Under the pieces are notes generated by a model. That model did not search any database, was not told the origin of the DNA, and worked only from the letters and a program-made list of their open reading frames with translations. A program made the translations under genes and the position numbers. A stretch of DNA of 55,668 nucleotides, from assembly GCA_030431875.1 (NCBI GenBank), contig JAUIIG010000015.1:1-55668 (forward strand), given 5' to 3'. Source of the DNA: Alphaproteobacteria bacterium (GTDB lineage Bacteria > Pseudomonadota > Alphaproteobacteria > Sphingomonadales > Sphingomonadaceae). Below, one piece after another: positions 33,370 to 42,289 of this stretch (position 1 is the first letter of the stretch; each line of letters begins with the position of its first letter).

Positions 33370-35016
33370 ATGCGAACCGATTGCGGCGACTTCGATTACA
33401 TCATCGTGGGATCGGGTTCCGCCGGTGCTGTTGTCGCTTCCCGCCTGGCGGAAGATGGCAAGCGAAGCGTGCTCTTGCTGGAAGCGGGAAAGTCGGACCG
33501 GCGCGAAATCATCGACATGCCGGTTGCATGGTTCAAGGCCATGCGCACCCCGGATATCGGCTGGGGATACCTGAGCGAGCCCGAGCCTTTCGCCAACGAC
33601 CGGCGCATTCCGGCGCCGCGCGGCAAGGTCGTCGGCGGCTGTGCGGCGATCAACGGGATGATGTACTCGCGGGGCAACCCACGCGACTACGACGACTGGG
33701 CACAAGGTGGGTGTACCGGTTGGAGCTTTGCAGACGTCCTGCCCTACTTCCGCAAGTCCGAGACGAACTGGCGCGGTGGCTCGGAATACCACGGCGATGA
33801 CGGCCCGATAACGGTTGCCCGGCACCAGTCGGATGACACGGTTTTCCCCGCGATCATGGATGCCGCGCGCGCGCTGGGCGACAAGGCCATCGACGACTTC
33901 CACGGCGCGGATACCGAGGGGTGGAGCGTCCCCGATTTCACCATCCACGGCGGCAAGCGGGGCAGCCCGGCCGCGCGGATGTTGCGCCCCGCCCTCAAGC
34001 AGCAGAACCTGCGCCTGCTGACCGACGCGCTCGCGGAGCGCGTGGTGCTGGACCATGGCCGGGCAACCGCGCTCGAGTTCCGCCTTGGTGGAGAACCCGC
34101 CAGGGCAACCGCACGCCGCGAGATCATCGTCTGCGCCGGGGCCTTCAACACGCCCCACCTGCTGATGCATTCGGGCATCGGACCCGCCGAACACCTCCGC
34201 GACCACGGCATCGCGGTGCTGCATGACCTGCCCGGCGTGGGCGAGAACCTGCAGGATCATGCCAGCATCGGCATACTGTTCGAGGCCAGCGGCGGGTTCA
34301 CCTTCGACCGCGAACTGCGCGCGGACCGGTTCGCCCTCTCGCTGCTGCGCTGGAAGCTCCTGGGCAAGGGTCCGCTGGCCGGGTTGCCCGTGGGAGCGCA
34401 GGGCTTCCTGCGTACGCGCGAAGGCCTGGACCGACCCGACCTGCAATTGCTGGTCAGCCCCGTCGCAATGGACGCTCATATCTGGTTCCCCGGCCTGAAA
34501 AAGGCACGCGGCGATTACCTGACGATAGCCAACGTGCTGCTCAATCCGCAAAGCAAGGGGCGCATTCGCCTGAAGTCTGCTGACCCGCTGGACTTGCCGG
34601 CCGTCCACCTCAACCTGCTTCAGTCGCCGGCAGACAGGCAGAGCTTCCGCCGCTTCGTGCGGTTCACGCGCAAGCTGCTGGCGACCGAACCCGCTAGCGG
34701 CCTCGTCAAGCGCGAGGTCTCGCCCGGACCGGACGTGCAATCGGACGACGAGATTGACGCATTCGTCCGCGGCGCTGTGGGCACTGCCATGCATCCCACC
34801 AGCACCTGCGCCATGGGCACCGGTTCGATGGCCGTGGTTGACCCGCAATTGCGCGTCCATGGTACTGCGGGCCTGCGCGTGGTGGATTGCTCCGTCATGC
34901 CCAACATCGTCGGCGGCAATACCAATGCCCCGGCCATCATGATTGCCGAGAAAGCAGCGGATATGATTATTGCGGCGGAACGGGCCCAGGCCACCGGCAG
35001 CAAGGAAGCGGCATGA
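33370..35016 (+). CDS. GMC-family FAD oxidoreductase (copy 1)
   Basis: A 548-residue flavoenzyme of the glucose-methanol-choline family that oxidises primary alcohols to aldehydes. FAD-binding motif GSGSAGAVVASRL is near residue 17. The two GMC signatures are visible: GKVVGGCAAINGMMYSRG near residue 90 and CAGAFNTPHLLMHSGIGP near 260. The active-site pair is His475 (GTAMHPTSTC) and the Asn of GGNTNAPAIM. The ATG at 33370 follows GGAGAGG. It overlaps the next GMC gene by four bases and leads an operon with aldehyde dehydrogenase, as expected for stepwise alcohol oxidation. Confidence 0.93.
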   Translation: MRTDCGDFDYIIVGSGSAGAVVASRLAEDGKRSVLLLEAGKSDRREIIDMPVAWFKAMRTPDIGWGYLSEPEPFANDRRIPAPRGKVVGGCAAINGMMYSRGNPRDYDDWAQGGCTGWSFADVLPYFRKSETNWRGGSEYHGDDGPITVARHQSDDTVFPAIMDAARALGDKAIDDFHGADTEGWSVPDFTIHGGKRGSPAARMLRPALKQQNLRLLTDALAERVVLDHGRATALEFRLGGEPARATARREIIVCAGAFNTPHLLMHSGIGPAEHLRDHGIAVLHDLPGVGENLQDHASIGILFEASGGFTFDRELRADRFALSLLRWKLLGKGPLAGLPVGAQGFLRTREGLDRPDLQLLVSPVAMDAHIWFPGLKKARGDYLTIANVLLNPQSKGRIRLKSADPLDLPAVHLNLLQSPADRQSFRRFVRFTRKLLATEPASGLVKREVSPGPDVQSDDEIDAFVRGAVGTAMHPTSTCAMGTGSMAVVDPQLRVHGTAGLRVVDCSVMPNIVGGNTNAPAIMIAEKAADMIIAAERAQATGSKEAA

Positions 35017-36668
35017 CTTTCGATTACATCATCGTCGGTGCGGGATCGGCTGGCTGCGTGCTCGCCAACCGGCTGAGCGAGGACCCGAAGAACAGTGTCC
35101 TGCTGCTGGAAGCCGGCGGCGAGCACCGGCATTTCCTGATCGACATGCCGCTGGGCATGCTGCGCGCCATGTTCAAGCCGGAGTTCACCTGGCGTTACAT
35201 GTCGCAACCCGAGCCGAACCTCGACGGTCGGCGCATCATGATCCCGCGCGGTCGCATGCTCGGCGGCTCGTCCAGCATCAACGGCATGTTCTACATGCGC
35301 GGTCATTCCAGCGACTTCGACGAATGGCGGCAGATGGGCTGCTCCGGCTGGAGCTATGCCGAAGTGCTACCCTACTTCAAGCGCATGGAAAGCCACTGGA
35401 GCGACGACAGCCGCTGGCACGGACACGACGGCCCGCTGAGCGTGGTGCCTGTCCAGACCGAAGGCCGCCTGCACGAACCGCTGATGGAAACGGCAGCGGC
35501 GGCAGGCTTCAACACCTCCGACAATCTCAACGGCGAGGTGGAGGAAGGCTTCGCCCGCGGCGAGCTGACGATCGACCACAGGGGCCGCCGCGCCAGCACC
35601 GCGCGCGCTTATCTCGATCCGGTTCGCAACCGCCCTAACCTCACTGTCATGACCGGCGCCCTGACGCGCCGCGTGGTGCTGGACGGCAAGCGCGTGACCG
35701 GTGTGGAGTTTGACCACGAGGGCGAACGCAAGCTCGCCCATGCCAGCCGCGAAGTGGTCCTGAGCGGCGGGGCATACAATTCGCCGCAACTGCTGATGCT
35801 GTCGGGCATCGGCCCCGGCGCGCACCTGCACGATCGCGGCATCGCCGTGCAGCACGAATTGCCGGGCGTCGGTCGCAACCTGTCCGAGCATCCCCGCGTG
35901 CCGGTGCATTTCGGCCTGCAGAAGCCGGTCAGCTTCCTCAACGAATTGCGCGCCGACAAGGTGGCGCGATCGGTGCTGCGATGGAAGTTCACCGGCAAGG
36001 GCGCCTTCGCGAGCCAGCTCAACAGCTGCAATATCGTGATCCGCACGCGCCCGGAACTCGAACGGCCCGACATCCAGCTGTGGAGCAACCCGATCCGGCT
36101 GGACGCGCAGATATGGTTCCCCTTCTTCCGCCAGCGGCAGGAGGATCGCATCACCGCCGATGTCATCCTGTTGCACCAACAGAGCCGCGGCTGGCTGGAA
36201 CTCGCGTCGAGCGACCCTGCCGACTTCCCCGAGATCACCCTCAACCTGTTCGACAGCCCGGCAGATTTCCGCACCGCTCGCGATGGCATAAGGCTGGCGC
36301 GCAAGATCTACCGGACCGAGCCGCAGGCCAGCCTGACCGGCGAGGAAGTGCTACCGGGTGAGCAGGTGCAGAGCGACGAGGAGCTGGACGCCTATATCCG
36401 CGAGCGCGCCGAGGTCACCCAGCACCCCGTGGGCACCTGCTCGATGGGCACCGGGTCAATGAGCGTCGTCGACCCGGAACTGAAGGTTCACGGCATCGCC
36501 GGGCTGCGCGTGGTCGATGCCTCCGTCATGCCGACCGTACCCGGCGGCAATACCAATGCGCCCACCATCATGGTGGCAGAAAAGGCCGCGGACATGATCC
36601 TCGGCAAGACCCCACTTCCAGCCGAGGAGGTGCGCTCCCGCGCCCCGGCTATTGCAGGAGCAGACTGA
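35013..36668 (+). CDS. GMC-family FAD oxidoreductase (copy 2)
   Basis: A 551-residue paralogue of the previous gene. It has FAD motif GAGSAGCVLANRLSED at the N-terminus, GRMLGGSSSINGMFYMRG and SGGAYNSPQLLMLSGIGP signatures, and the catalytic His471 (TQHPVGTC) with the Asn of GGNTNAPTIM. It starts in the stop of copy 1 (ATGA), and the aldehyde dehydrogenase starts one base into its stop. Two GMC enzymes in tandem may oxidise different alcohols, or one substrate at two positions; sequence cannot tell which. Confidence 0.93.
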   Translation: MTFDYIIVGAGSAGCVLANRLSEDPKNSVLLLEAGGEHRHFLIDMPLGMLRAMFKPEFTWRYMSQPEPNLDGRRIMIPRGRMLGGSSSINGMFYMRGHSSDFDEWRQMGCSGWSYAEVLPYFKRMESHWSDDSRWHGHDGPLSVVPVQTEGRLHEPLMETAAAAGFNTSDNLNGEVEEGFARGELTIDHRGRRASTARAYLDPVRNRPNLTVMTGALTRRVVLDGKRVTGVEFDHEGERKLAHASREVVLSGGAYNSPQLLMLSGIGPGAHLHDRGIAVQHELPGVGRNLSEHPRVPVHFGLQKPVSFLNELRADKVARSVLRWKFTGKGAFASQLNSCNIVIRTRPELERPDIQLWSNPIRLDAQIWFPFFRQRQEDRITADVILLHQQSRGWLELASSDPADFPEITLNLFDSPADFRTARDGIRLARKIYRTEPQASLTGEEVLPGEQVQSDEELDAYIRERAEVTQHPVGTCSMGTGSMSVVDPELKVHGIAGLRVVDASVMPTVPGGNTNAPTIMVAEKAADMILGKTPLPAEEVRSRAPAIAGAD

Positions 36669-38182
36669 TGAACATGCCCGTCGACATTTCCATCCTTGAC
36701 GACTTGCGCGCCGATCTTGCGGCGAAACCTCGCCAGCTGTTTATCGGCGGCAAGTTCCAGTCGGCGCAGTCGGGGGAGACCTTCGGCGTTATCGACCCCG
36801 CGACCGGCGATGAATTCGCCTCGGTCGCCTCTGGCGATGCGACCGATATCGACCTTGCTGTCAAAGCCGCTCGCAGCTGCTTTGACAGCGGCGCCTGGAG
36901 CAACCAGACCCCGGCCCAGCGCGCGCGCATGCTGACGAAGCTCGCGGACCTGATCGAAGCCAACGGCAGCCGCATCGCGCTGACCGAAACGCTCGACAAC
37001 GGCATGCCGATGATGATGGCCTTCTTCGGCGGCGTTTCGGCGGCGTCGGAGCAGCTGCGCTACAATGCCGGCTGGGCGACAAAGCTCAACGGCGAGACCT
37101 TCACCCCGTCGAACCCGGGCGAATGGCACGCCTTCACCACGCGCGAACCCGTGGGCGTGGTGGGCGCGATCGTGCCGTGGAATTTCCCCTTCGTGATGGC
37201 CGTGGCCAAGATCGCCCCCGCGCTGGCGGCTGGCTGCACAGTGGTGCTGAAGCCCGCAGAACAGACACCGCTTTCCGCCGTGATCCTGGCCGAGCTGATT
37301 GCCGAAGCGGGCTTCCCCGAAGGCGCAGTGAATATCGTCAACGGCTTTGGCAAGACCGCAGGCGCGGCGCTGGTCGAACACCCGCTGGTCGACAAGATCA
37401 GCTTCACGGGCTCCACCGCCACCGGCAAGGGCATCGTCCATGCCTGCACCGGCAGCCTGAAGCGAGTGACGCTGGAACTGGGCGGGAAGAGCCCGGTGGT
37501 GATCTTCGCCGATGCCGACCTTGAAAAGGCTATTCCCGGCACCGCCATGGGCATCTTCGGCAATGCCGGACAGGTCTGCGCGGCGGGCAGCCGCCTGTTC
37601 GTGCACGAGAAGGTGCGAGACCAGGTGCTGGAAGGTCTGGCAGGATTTGCGAAGTCGCTGAAGCTGGGCAGTGGCCTGTCGCCCGAAACACAGATGGGCC
37701 CGCTGGTCAGCCAGGTGCAGTTCGACCGGGTCAGCAGCTATATCGAAAGCGCAGCCAGCGAAGGTGCAACCACTGTGGTCGGCGGGCAGGCCGCCGAGGT
37801 GGAAGGATGCTCGGGCGGCTACTTCATGCAACCGACCGTGCTTAGCGACACCGCGCCGGGCATGAAGGCGGTGGAAGAGGAAATCTTCGGCCCGGTGCTG
37901 TGCACGCAGACCTTTGGCGATGATGACCTGGAGGCCGTGGCCGCCGCCGCCAACAACACCACCTTCGGCCTGTCCTCCTCGATCTGGACGCGCGACATGT
38001 CGAACGGCCTCAAGCTGGCCAAGCGCATCCGCGCCGGCATGGTGCGGATCAACGGCGGAATGGGCGGGCCGGACCCGGCCATGCCGCTGGGCGGATTCAA
38101 GCAATCCGGCTGGGGACGCGAGAATGGTCGCAACGGGGTGGAGGCCTACACCGAGATCAAGTCGGTCACGGTCAACCTGTAA
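36668..38182 (+). CDS. Aldehyde dehydrogenase (NAD(P)-dependent)
   Basis: A 504-residue member of the ALDH superfamily. Active-site residues are Cys304 in GQVCAAGSR and Glu270 in LELGGKSPV; the nucleotide-binding VVGAIVPWNFPFVM region is near residue 160. Length and motifs fit the betaine/phenylacetaldehyde-type class. It would oxidise the aldehyde made by the GMC enzymes to the acid. The stop of GMC copy 2 overlaps its ATG (TGATG). Confidence 0.94.
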   Translation: MNMPVDISILDDLRADLAAKPRQLFIGGKFQSAQSGETFGVIDPATGDEFASVASGDATDIDLAVKAARSCFDSGAWSNQTPAQRARMLTKLADLIEANGSRIALTETLDNGMPMMMAFFGGVSAASEQLRYNAGWATKLNGETFTPSNPGEWHAFTTREPVGVVGAIVPWNFPFVMAVAKIAPALAAGCTVVLKPAEQTPLSAVILAELIAEAGFPEGAVNIVNGFGKTAGAALVEHPLVDKISFTGSTATGKGIVHACTGSLKRVTLELGGKSPVVIFADADLEKAIPGTAMGIFGNAGQVCAAGSRLFVHEKVRDQVLEGLAGFAKSLKLGSGLSPETQMGPLVSQVQFDRVSSYIESAASEGATTVVGGQAAEVEGCSGGYFMQPTVLSDTAPGMKAVEEEIFGPVLCTQTFGDDDLEAVAAAANNTTFGLSSSIWTRDMSNGLKLAKRIRAGMVRINGGMGGPDPAMPLGGFKQSGWGRENGRNGVEAYTEIKSVTVNL

Positions 38183-38263
38183 GGACGTGGCTAGTGCGGT
38201 GGCGGTCCGTCCGGGCCGTCGCCGCGATTGGTCCGCCAGCAAGCGAAAGGACTGTTCCGCACG

Positions 38264-39910
38264 ATGCAAGACCAGGTCGTTATCGTTGGCGCCGGACCAG
38301 TCGGGCTTTGTCTTGCGATAGACCTGGCGCAACGCGGCATCCGGGTGACGATCCTCGACGAGCGTGAAGCCCGTTCCGTTCCCACTGTCCGCTGCAATCA
38401 CATTTCCTCGCGCACCATGGAGGCGTTCCGGCGGATGGGCATTGCCGGGAAGGTTCGCGACTGCGGCCTGCCAGCCGATCACCCGGCAGACGTCGTCTTC
38501 CGACCGGTTGCCTCGCGTGAGGATTTCGCCCGGATTCACATTCCCTCCCGGCAGAATCGCTATTCCGACACGTCGGGCGCGGACGGCTGGTGGCCGACCC
38601 CGGAACCGCCGCACCGCTGCAACCAGATGTTCTTTGAACCGCTGCTGTTCGATCACGCGGCCTCTCACCCCCGCATCTCGATCAGGAGCCGGACAAGGGT
38701 CACGACGTTCAGCCAGGATGCCGACCGCGTGACTGTGGAGGCGAGCAACCTCGCAACCGGTGTCACCGAGAGCTTCAAGGCCGACTATCTGGTCGGCTGC
38801 GACGGTGCGCGGTCGATGGTCCGCAAGGGCATTGGCGCGCAGTTCGAAGGCGATGCCGAGATACAGAAGGTCCAGTCGACCTACTTCCGGGCTCCCGAAC
38901 TGGCGAAGCTGATACCGGGAAAGCCGGGCTGGATGACCTATCTCTACCACCCTCAGCGGGCCGGAAACCTGATCGCCATCGACGGCCAGGAGACCTGGCT
39001 GCTGCACAACTACCTGATCAAGGGCGAACAGGACTTTGGCGACGTCGATCGCGATGCCTGCCTGCGGATGGTGTTGGGAGTGGACGACAGCTTCGCATAC
39101 GAGGTGCTCGGGAACGAGGACTGGATCGGCCGGCGGCTGGTCGCCGATCGCTTTCGCCAGGGCCGGGCGTTCATTGCGGGTGATGCCGCCCATGTCTGGG
39201 TGCCTTACGCCGGCTACGGCATGAATGCCGGCATTGCCGATGCGCTTGACCTCTCGTGGATGCTGGCCGCGCGCCTGCAAGGCTGGGGCGGACCCCACCT
39301 GCTCGACGCCTACGAAGCGGAACGCCTGCCCATCACCGACCAGGTCTCCCGCTTTGCCATGGACCACGCGGGCCGCGCCATTTCCGAACGGACGCAGGTC
39401 CCCGCTGCCATCATGGACGATACGCCAGAAGGCGATCAGGTGCGCGGCGAGCTTGGTCGGCATGCCGAGAAGTTGCACGTGAGGCAGTTCGCCTGTGCCG
39501 GGCTGAACTTCGGCTATTTCTACGATTCCTCCCCCATCATCGTGCCGGACGGGGAAGCGGCGCCGGCCTATTCGATGAGCGAATATACGCCGTCCACCGT
39601 GCCGGGCTGCCGCGTCCCGCACTTCTGGCTGGCGGACGGTACATCGCTCTACGACGCGATGGACGAAGGCTTCGTCCTGCTGCGCTTTGACCCGGATGTT
39701 GCAGTCGACGCGATCATGCAGGCCGCGAGGGAGCGAGCAATGCCGCTGCAATTGCTGGATCTTGGCGCCGAGATGGCTCCCGCTGCATACACCACCGCGC
39801 TGGTCCTGGCCCGGCCCGACCGGCACGTCGCCTGGCGCGGCGACGGACCTCCGGCGGATCCGGCGGGCTTGCTGGCGGCGGTGAGCGGGTGGCTCGATTG
39901 CCCTGCCTAA
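38264..39910 (+). CDS. FAD-dependent monooxygenase (PheA/TfdB-like aromatic hydroxylase)
   Basis: A 548-residue class A flavoprotein hydroxylase. FAD/NADH motifs in order: VGAGPVGLCLAIDLA (residues 7-22), CDGARSMVRKGIG near residue 185 (the DG motif), and FIAGDAAHVWVPYAGYGMNAGI near residue 305 (the GD motif). The C-terminal thioredoxin-like domain ends the protein, as in phenol hydroxylases. ATG 38264 was chosen because the glycine-rich motif follows directly. It is 81 bases after the aldehyde dehydrogenase and may be in the same operon. Confidence 0.9.
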   Translation: MQDQVVIVGAGPVGLCLAIDLAQRGIRVTILDEREARSVPTVRCNHISSRTMEAFRRMGIAGKVRDCGLPADHPADVVFRPVASREDFARIHIPSRQNRYSDTSGADGWWPTPEPPHRCNQMFFEPLLFDHAASHPRISIRSRTRVTTFSQDADRVTVEASNLATGVTESFKADYLVGCDGARSMVRKGIGAQFEGDAEIQKVQSTYFRAPELAKLIPGKPGWMTYLYHPQRAGNLIAIDGQETWLLHNYLIKGEQDFGDVDRDACLRMVLGVDDSFAYEVLGNEDWIGRRLVADRFRQGRAFIAGDAAHVWVPYAGYGMNAGIADALDLSWMLAARLQGWGGPHLLDAYEAERLPITDQVSRFAMDHAGRAISERTQVPAAIMDDTPEGDQVRGELGRHAEKLHVRQFACAGLNFGYFYDSSPIIVPDGEAAPAYSMSEYTPSTVPGCRVPHFWLADGTSLYDAMDEGFVLLRFDPDVAVDAIMQAARERAMPLQLLDLGAEMAPAAYTTALVLARPDRHVAWRGDGPPADPAGLLAAVSGWLDCPA

Positions 39911-39952
39911 TCCGCAACCACTGCACCTAGAGAATCATGAGGGGAGACTAGC

Positions 39953-40474
39953 ATGTCACAAGACCAGGCCACGCCAACCTATGCCGAAGACCGGGCCGCC
40001 ATCGAAGACCTGATGGGACGCTATCTCTTCGCGCTCGACTGGAACGATTTCGAGACCTTCGGCCAGACTTTCACCGACGACGCCGAGTTCGAGTATGCGC
40101 GCGGCACGGCCCATGGCCGCGATGCCATCGTCGAGACGATCAGGGGCTTCAAGGAACGGATCGGCTCGATCTACACCGACGAACAGGGCAATCCGGCGAT
40201 CCTTCGCCACGTCCTCGCCCAGACCGTGATCCGGGTCGAAGGAGACCGCGCATGGGCCACGGCCCTCTGGTGGGAGATGGCCAACAATGGTCCGGGCAAC
40301 GCCCCGCTGGTTGGCACCTTCGGCACATACGAGGACGAGCTGCGCCGCGAAGGCGGCAGGTGGAAGTTCTCGCGCCGGCGGGTGCTCAACGAATTCCTCG
40401 AAGGGCGCGGGACCGGGCCGGACAATCCCGTCCTGGCCATGGATGCCAGGGCCGAGGCAGCCGCGGCGGCATGA
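39953..40474 (+). CDS. SnoaL-like / NTF2-fold protein
   Basis: A 173-residue protein with the typical start of bacterial NTF2-like proteins (AAIEDLMGRYLFALDWNDFETFGQTFTDDAEFEY), followed by GRDAIVETIRGF and a beta-rich half. Members include ketosteroid-isomerase-like and ring-hydroxylase beta-subunit-like proteins, often acting on small aromatic or polyketide molecules. It follows the monooxygenase by 42 bases behind a GAGGGGAG site. No catalytic pair is clear, so the precise role is open. Confidence 0.85.
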   Translation: MSQDQATPTYAEDRAAIEDLMGRYLFALDWNDFETFGQTFTDDAEFEYARGTAHGRDAIVETIRGFKERIGSIYTDEQGNPAILRHVLAQTVIRVEGDRAWATALWWEMANNGPGNAPLVGTFGTYEDELRREGGRWKFSRRRVLNEFLEGRGTGPDNPVLAMDARAEAAAAA

Positions 40475-40638
40475 ACCGAGGGCCGACGGTTCCGCAACCA
40501 ACTGGCCAGCCGGAATCTTGGTATCGACTCTCGACGTGGACTATCCAACGGAGCAGCAGACCCCGGCAAGCGTCGACGCGGACGCCATCGGCTGACCGCC
40601 GATAACCTGACAAGACTGCAAGCGGAGAGAGAACAAAG

Positions 40639-42129
40639 ATGGCCAAGGCACCCTATATCCTCGCAATCGACCAGGGCACCTCCTCGACCCGCTGCATCAT
40701 TTTCGATGCGCAGGCCAATGCCGTTGCCACGGCCCAGCGCGAGTTCGAACAGCACTATCCCGCGCGCGGGTGGGTCGAACACGATCCGGAAGATATCTGG
40801 CGCGATACCGTCGCGACGATGCGCGAAGTGGTCGAAACGGCGGGGATCGACAGTGCCGACATTGCCGGCATCGGCATCACCAACCAGCGCGAGACTATAG
40901 TCGTATGGGACCGCGAGAGCGGCAAGCCGGTGCACAAGGCCATCGTCTGGCAGGATCGCCGCACGGCGGATCGCTGTGCGGAGCTCAAGGCGGCCGGCAA
41001 GGAGGAAATGGTCACCAGCAAGACGGGGCTGCTGATCGATCCCTATTTCTCGGGCACGAAGCTCGCCTGGATCCTCGACAACGTGGCAGGAGCAAGGGAG
41101 GCCGCCGAAGCGGGCAAGCTCGCCTTTGGTACGATCGACTGCTTCCTGCTCTGGCGCCTCACCAATGGCGAAGTCCATGCGACCGATCCCACCAATGCGG
41201 GCCGCACCCTGCTGTTCAACATCTTCGAGCAGGAGTGGGACCCCGAACTGCTCGACCTGCTCGGCGTGCCTGCCTCGATGCTGCCGCAGGTAGAGGACAA
41301 TTCACACATTTTCGGCCACTGCGATGCGGGGATCCTCGGTCGCTCGATCCCGATTGCAGGCATGGCGGGCGACCAGCAGGCGGCCTTGTTCGGCCAGGGC
41401 TGCTTCCACAAGGGCATGGCCAAGTCGACTTACGGCACCGGCTGCTTCGTGCTGCTCAATGTCGGCGAAGAGCACGTGCTGTCCAAGCAGCGCATGCTGA
41501 CCACCCCGGCCTATCGCCTGGCGGGCAAGACGACCTATGCGCTCGAGGGTTCGATCTTCGTCGCCGGTGCGGCAATTAAGTGGCTGCGCGACGGGCTGAA
41601 GATCATCACCCATGCCTCGGAAACCGATGGCCTCGCCATGCAGGTCGCCGACAGCCACGGGGTCTACATGGTGCCGGCCTTCGTCGGCCTGGGCGCGCCG
41701 CACTGGGACCCGGACGCCCGCGGCCTGATCTGCGGGCTGACGCTCGACGCCACCGACGCGCACCTCGCGCGGGCGGCACTGGAATCGGTGGCATACCAGA
41801 CCAAGGACCTGATCGACGCGATGGTCGCCGATGCCGGGGGCAGCGAAACCGCCTTGCGGGTGGACGGCGGCATGGCCGTGAACGACTGGCTCTGCCAGTT
41901 CATTTCCAACATCCTGGTGGCACCGGTCGAGCGCCCGCGCTGCGTCGAGACCACCGCCCTCGGGGCGGCCTTCCTGGCCGGTCTGGCGACGGGCGTGTGG
42001 GACAGTCTCGAAACGATCGAGCAGACCTGGGCCTGCGAGCGCCGCTTCGATCCGGACATGGATGAAGGCCTGCGGGAGCAACTGGTCGGCGGCTGGCAGA
42101 AGGCCGTGGAGCGAACCCTGCTGGCCTGA
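40639..42129 (+). CDS. glpK: Glycerol kinase
   Basis: A 496-residue FGGY kinase that phosphorylates glycerol. Diagnostic sequences are [15 protein letters not shown] at the start, [15 protein letters not shown] near residue 75, [17 protein letters not shown] near residue 240, [11 protein letters not shown] near residue 265 and the C-terminal [15 protein letters not shown]. These make it glycerol kinase rather than another FGGY sugar kinase. No glpF or glpD is nearby. A glycerol-like by-product released by the CocE-type hydrolase or other enzymes of the island is one possible reason for its position. Confidence 0.92.
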   Translation: MAKAPYILAIDQGTSSTRCIIFDAQANAVATAQREFEQHYPARGWVEHDPEDIWRDTVATMREVVETAGIDSADIAGIGITNQRETIVVWDRESGKPVHKAIVWQDRRTADRCAELKAAGKEEMVTSKTGLLIDPYFSGTKLAWILDNVAGAREAAEAGKLAFGTIDCFLLWRLTNGEVHATDPTNAGRTLLFNIFEQEWDPELLDLLGVPASMLPQVEDNSHIFGHCDAGILGRSIPIAGMAGDQQAALFGQGCFHKGMAKSTYGTGCFVLLNVGEEHVLSKQRMLTTPAYRLAGKTTYALEGSIFVAGAAIKWLRDGLKIITHASETDGLAMQVADSHGVYMVPAFVGLGAPHWDPDARGLICGLTLDATDAHLARAALESVAYQTKDLIDAMVADAGGSETALRVDGGMAVNDWLCQFISNILVAPVERPRCVETTALGAAFLAGLATGVWDSLETIEQTWACERRFDPDMDEGLREQLVGGWQKAVERTLLA

Positions 42130-42289
42130 CCGGGCCGTTGCACTTCGCGAAAAGGTGCCGTCACCAACAGCAGCGCATCGGCGTGGCTGACGAAGGCAGG
42201 CTTATGCCCTTGGCAAACCGACCTCCTCTCGGCAAACTCCGATCCGGAAAGAACTGCAGGACTTTGTACCTGTCGGGGAGGGAATAGCC

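Noticed and set aside
36488-39826. A 1112-codon minus-strand open frame
   Set aside because: It is antisense to GMC copy 2, the aldehyde dehydrogenase and the monooxygenase, all with clear active-site motifs; it has no recognisable domain and comes from GC-rich codon use.
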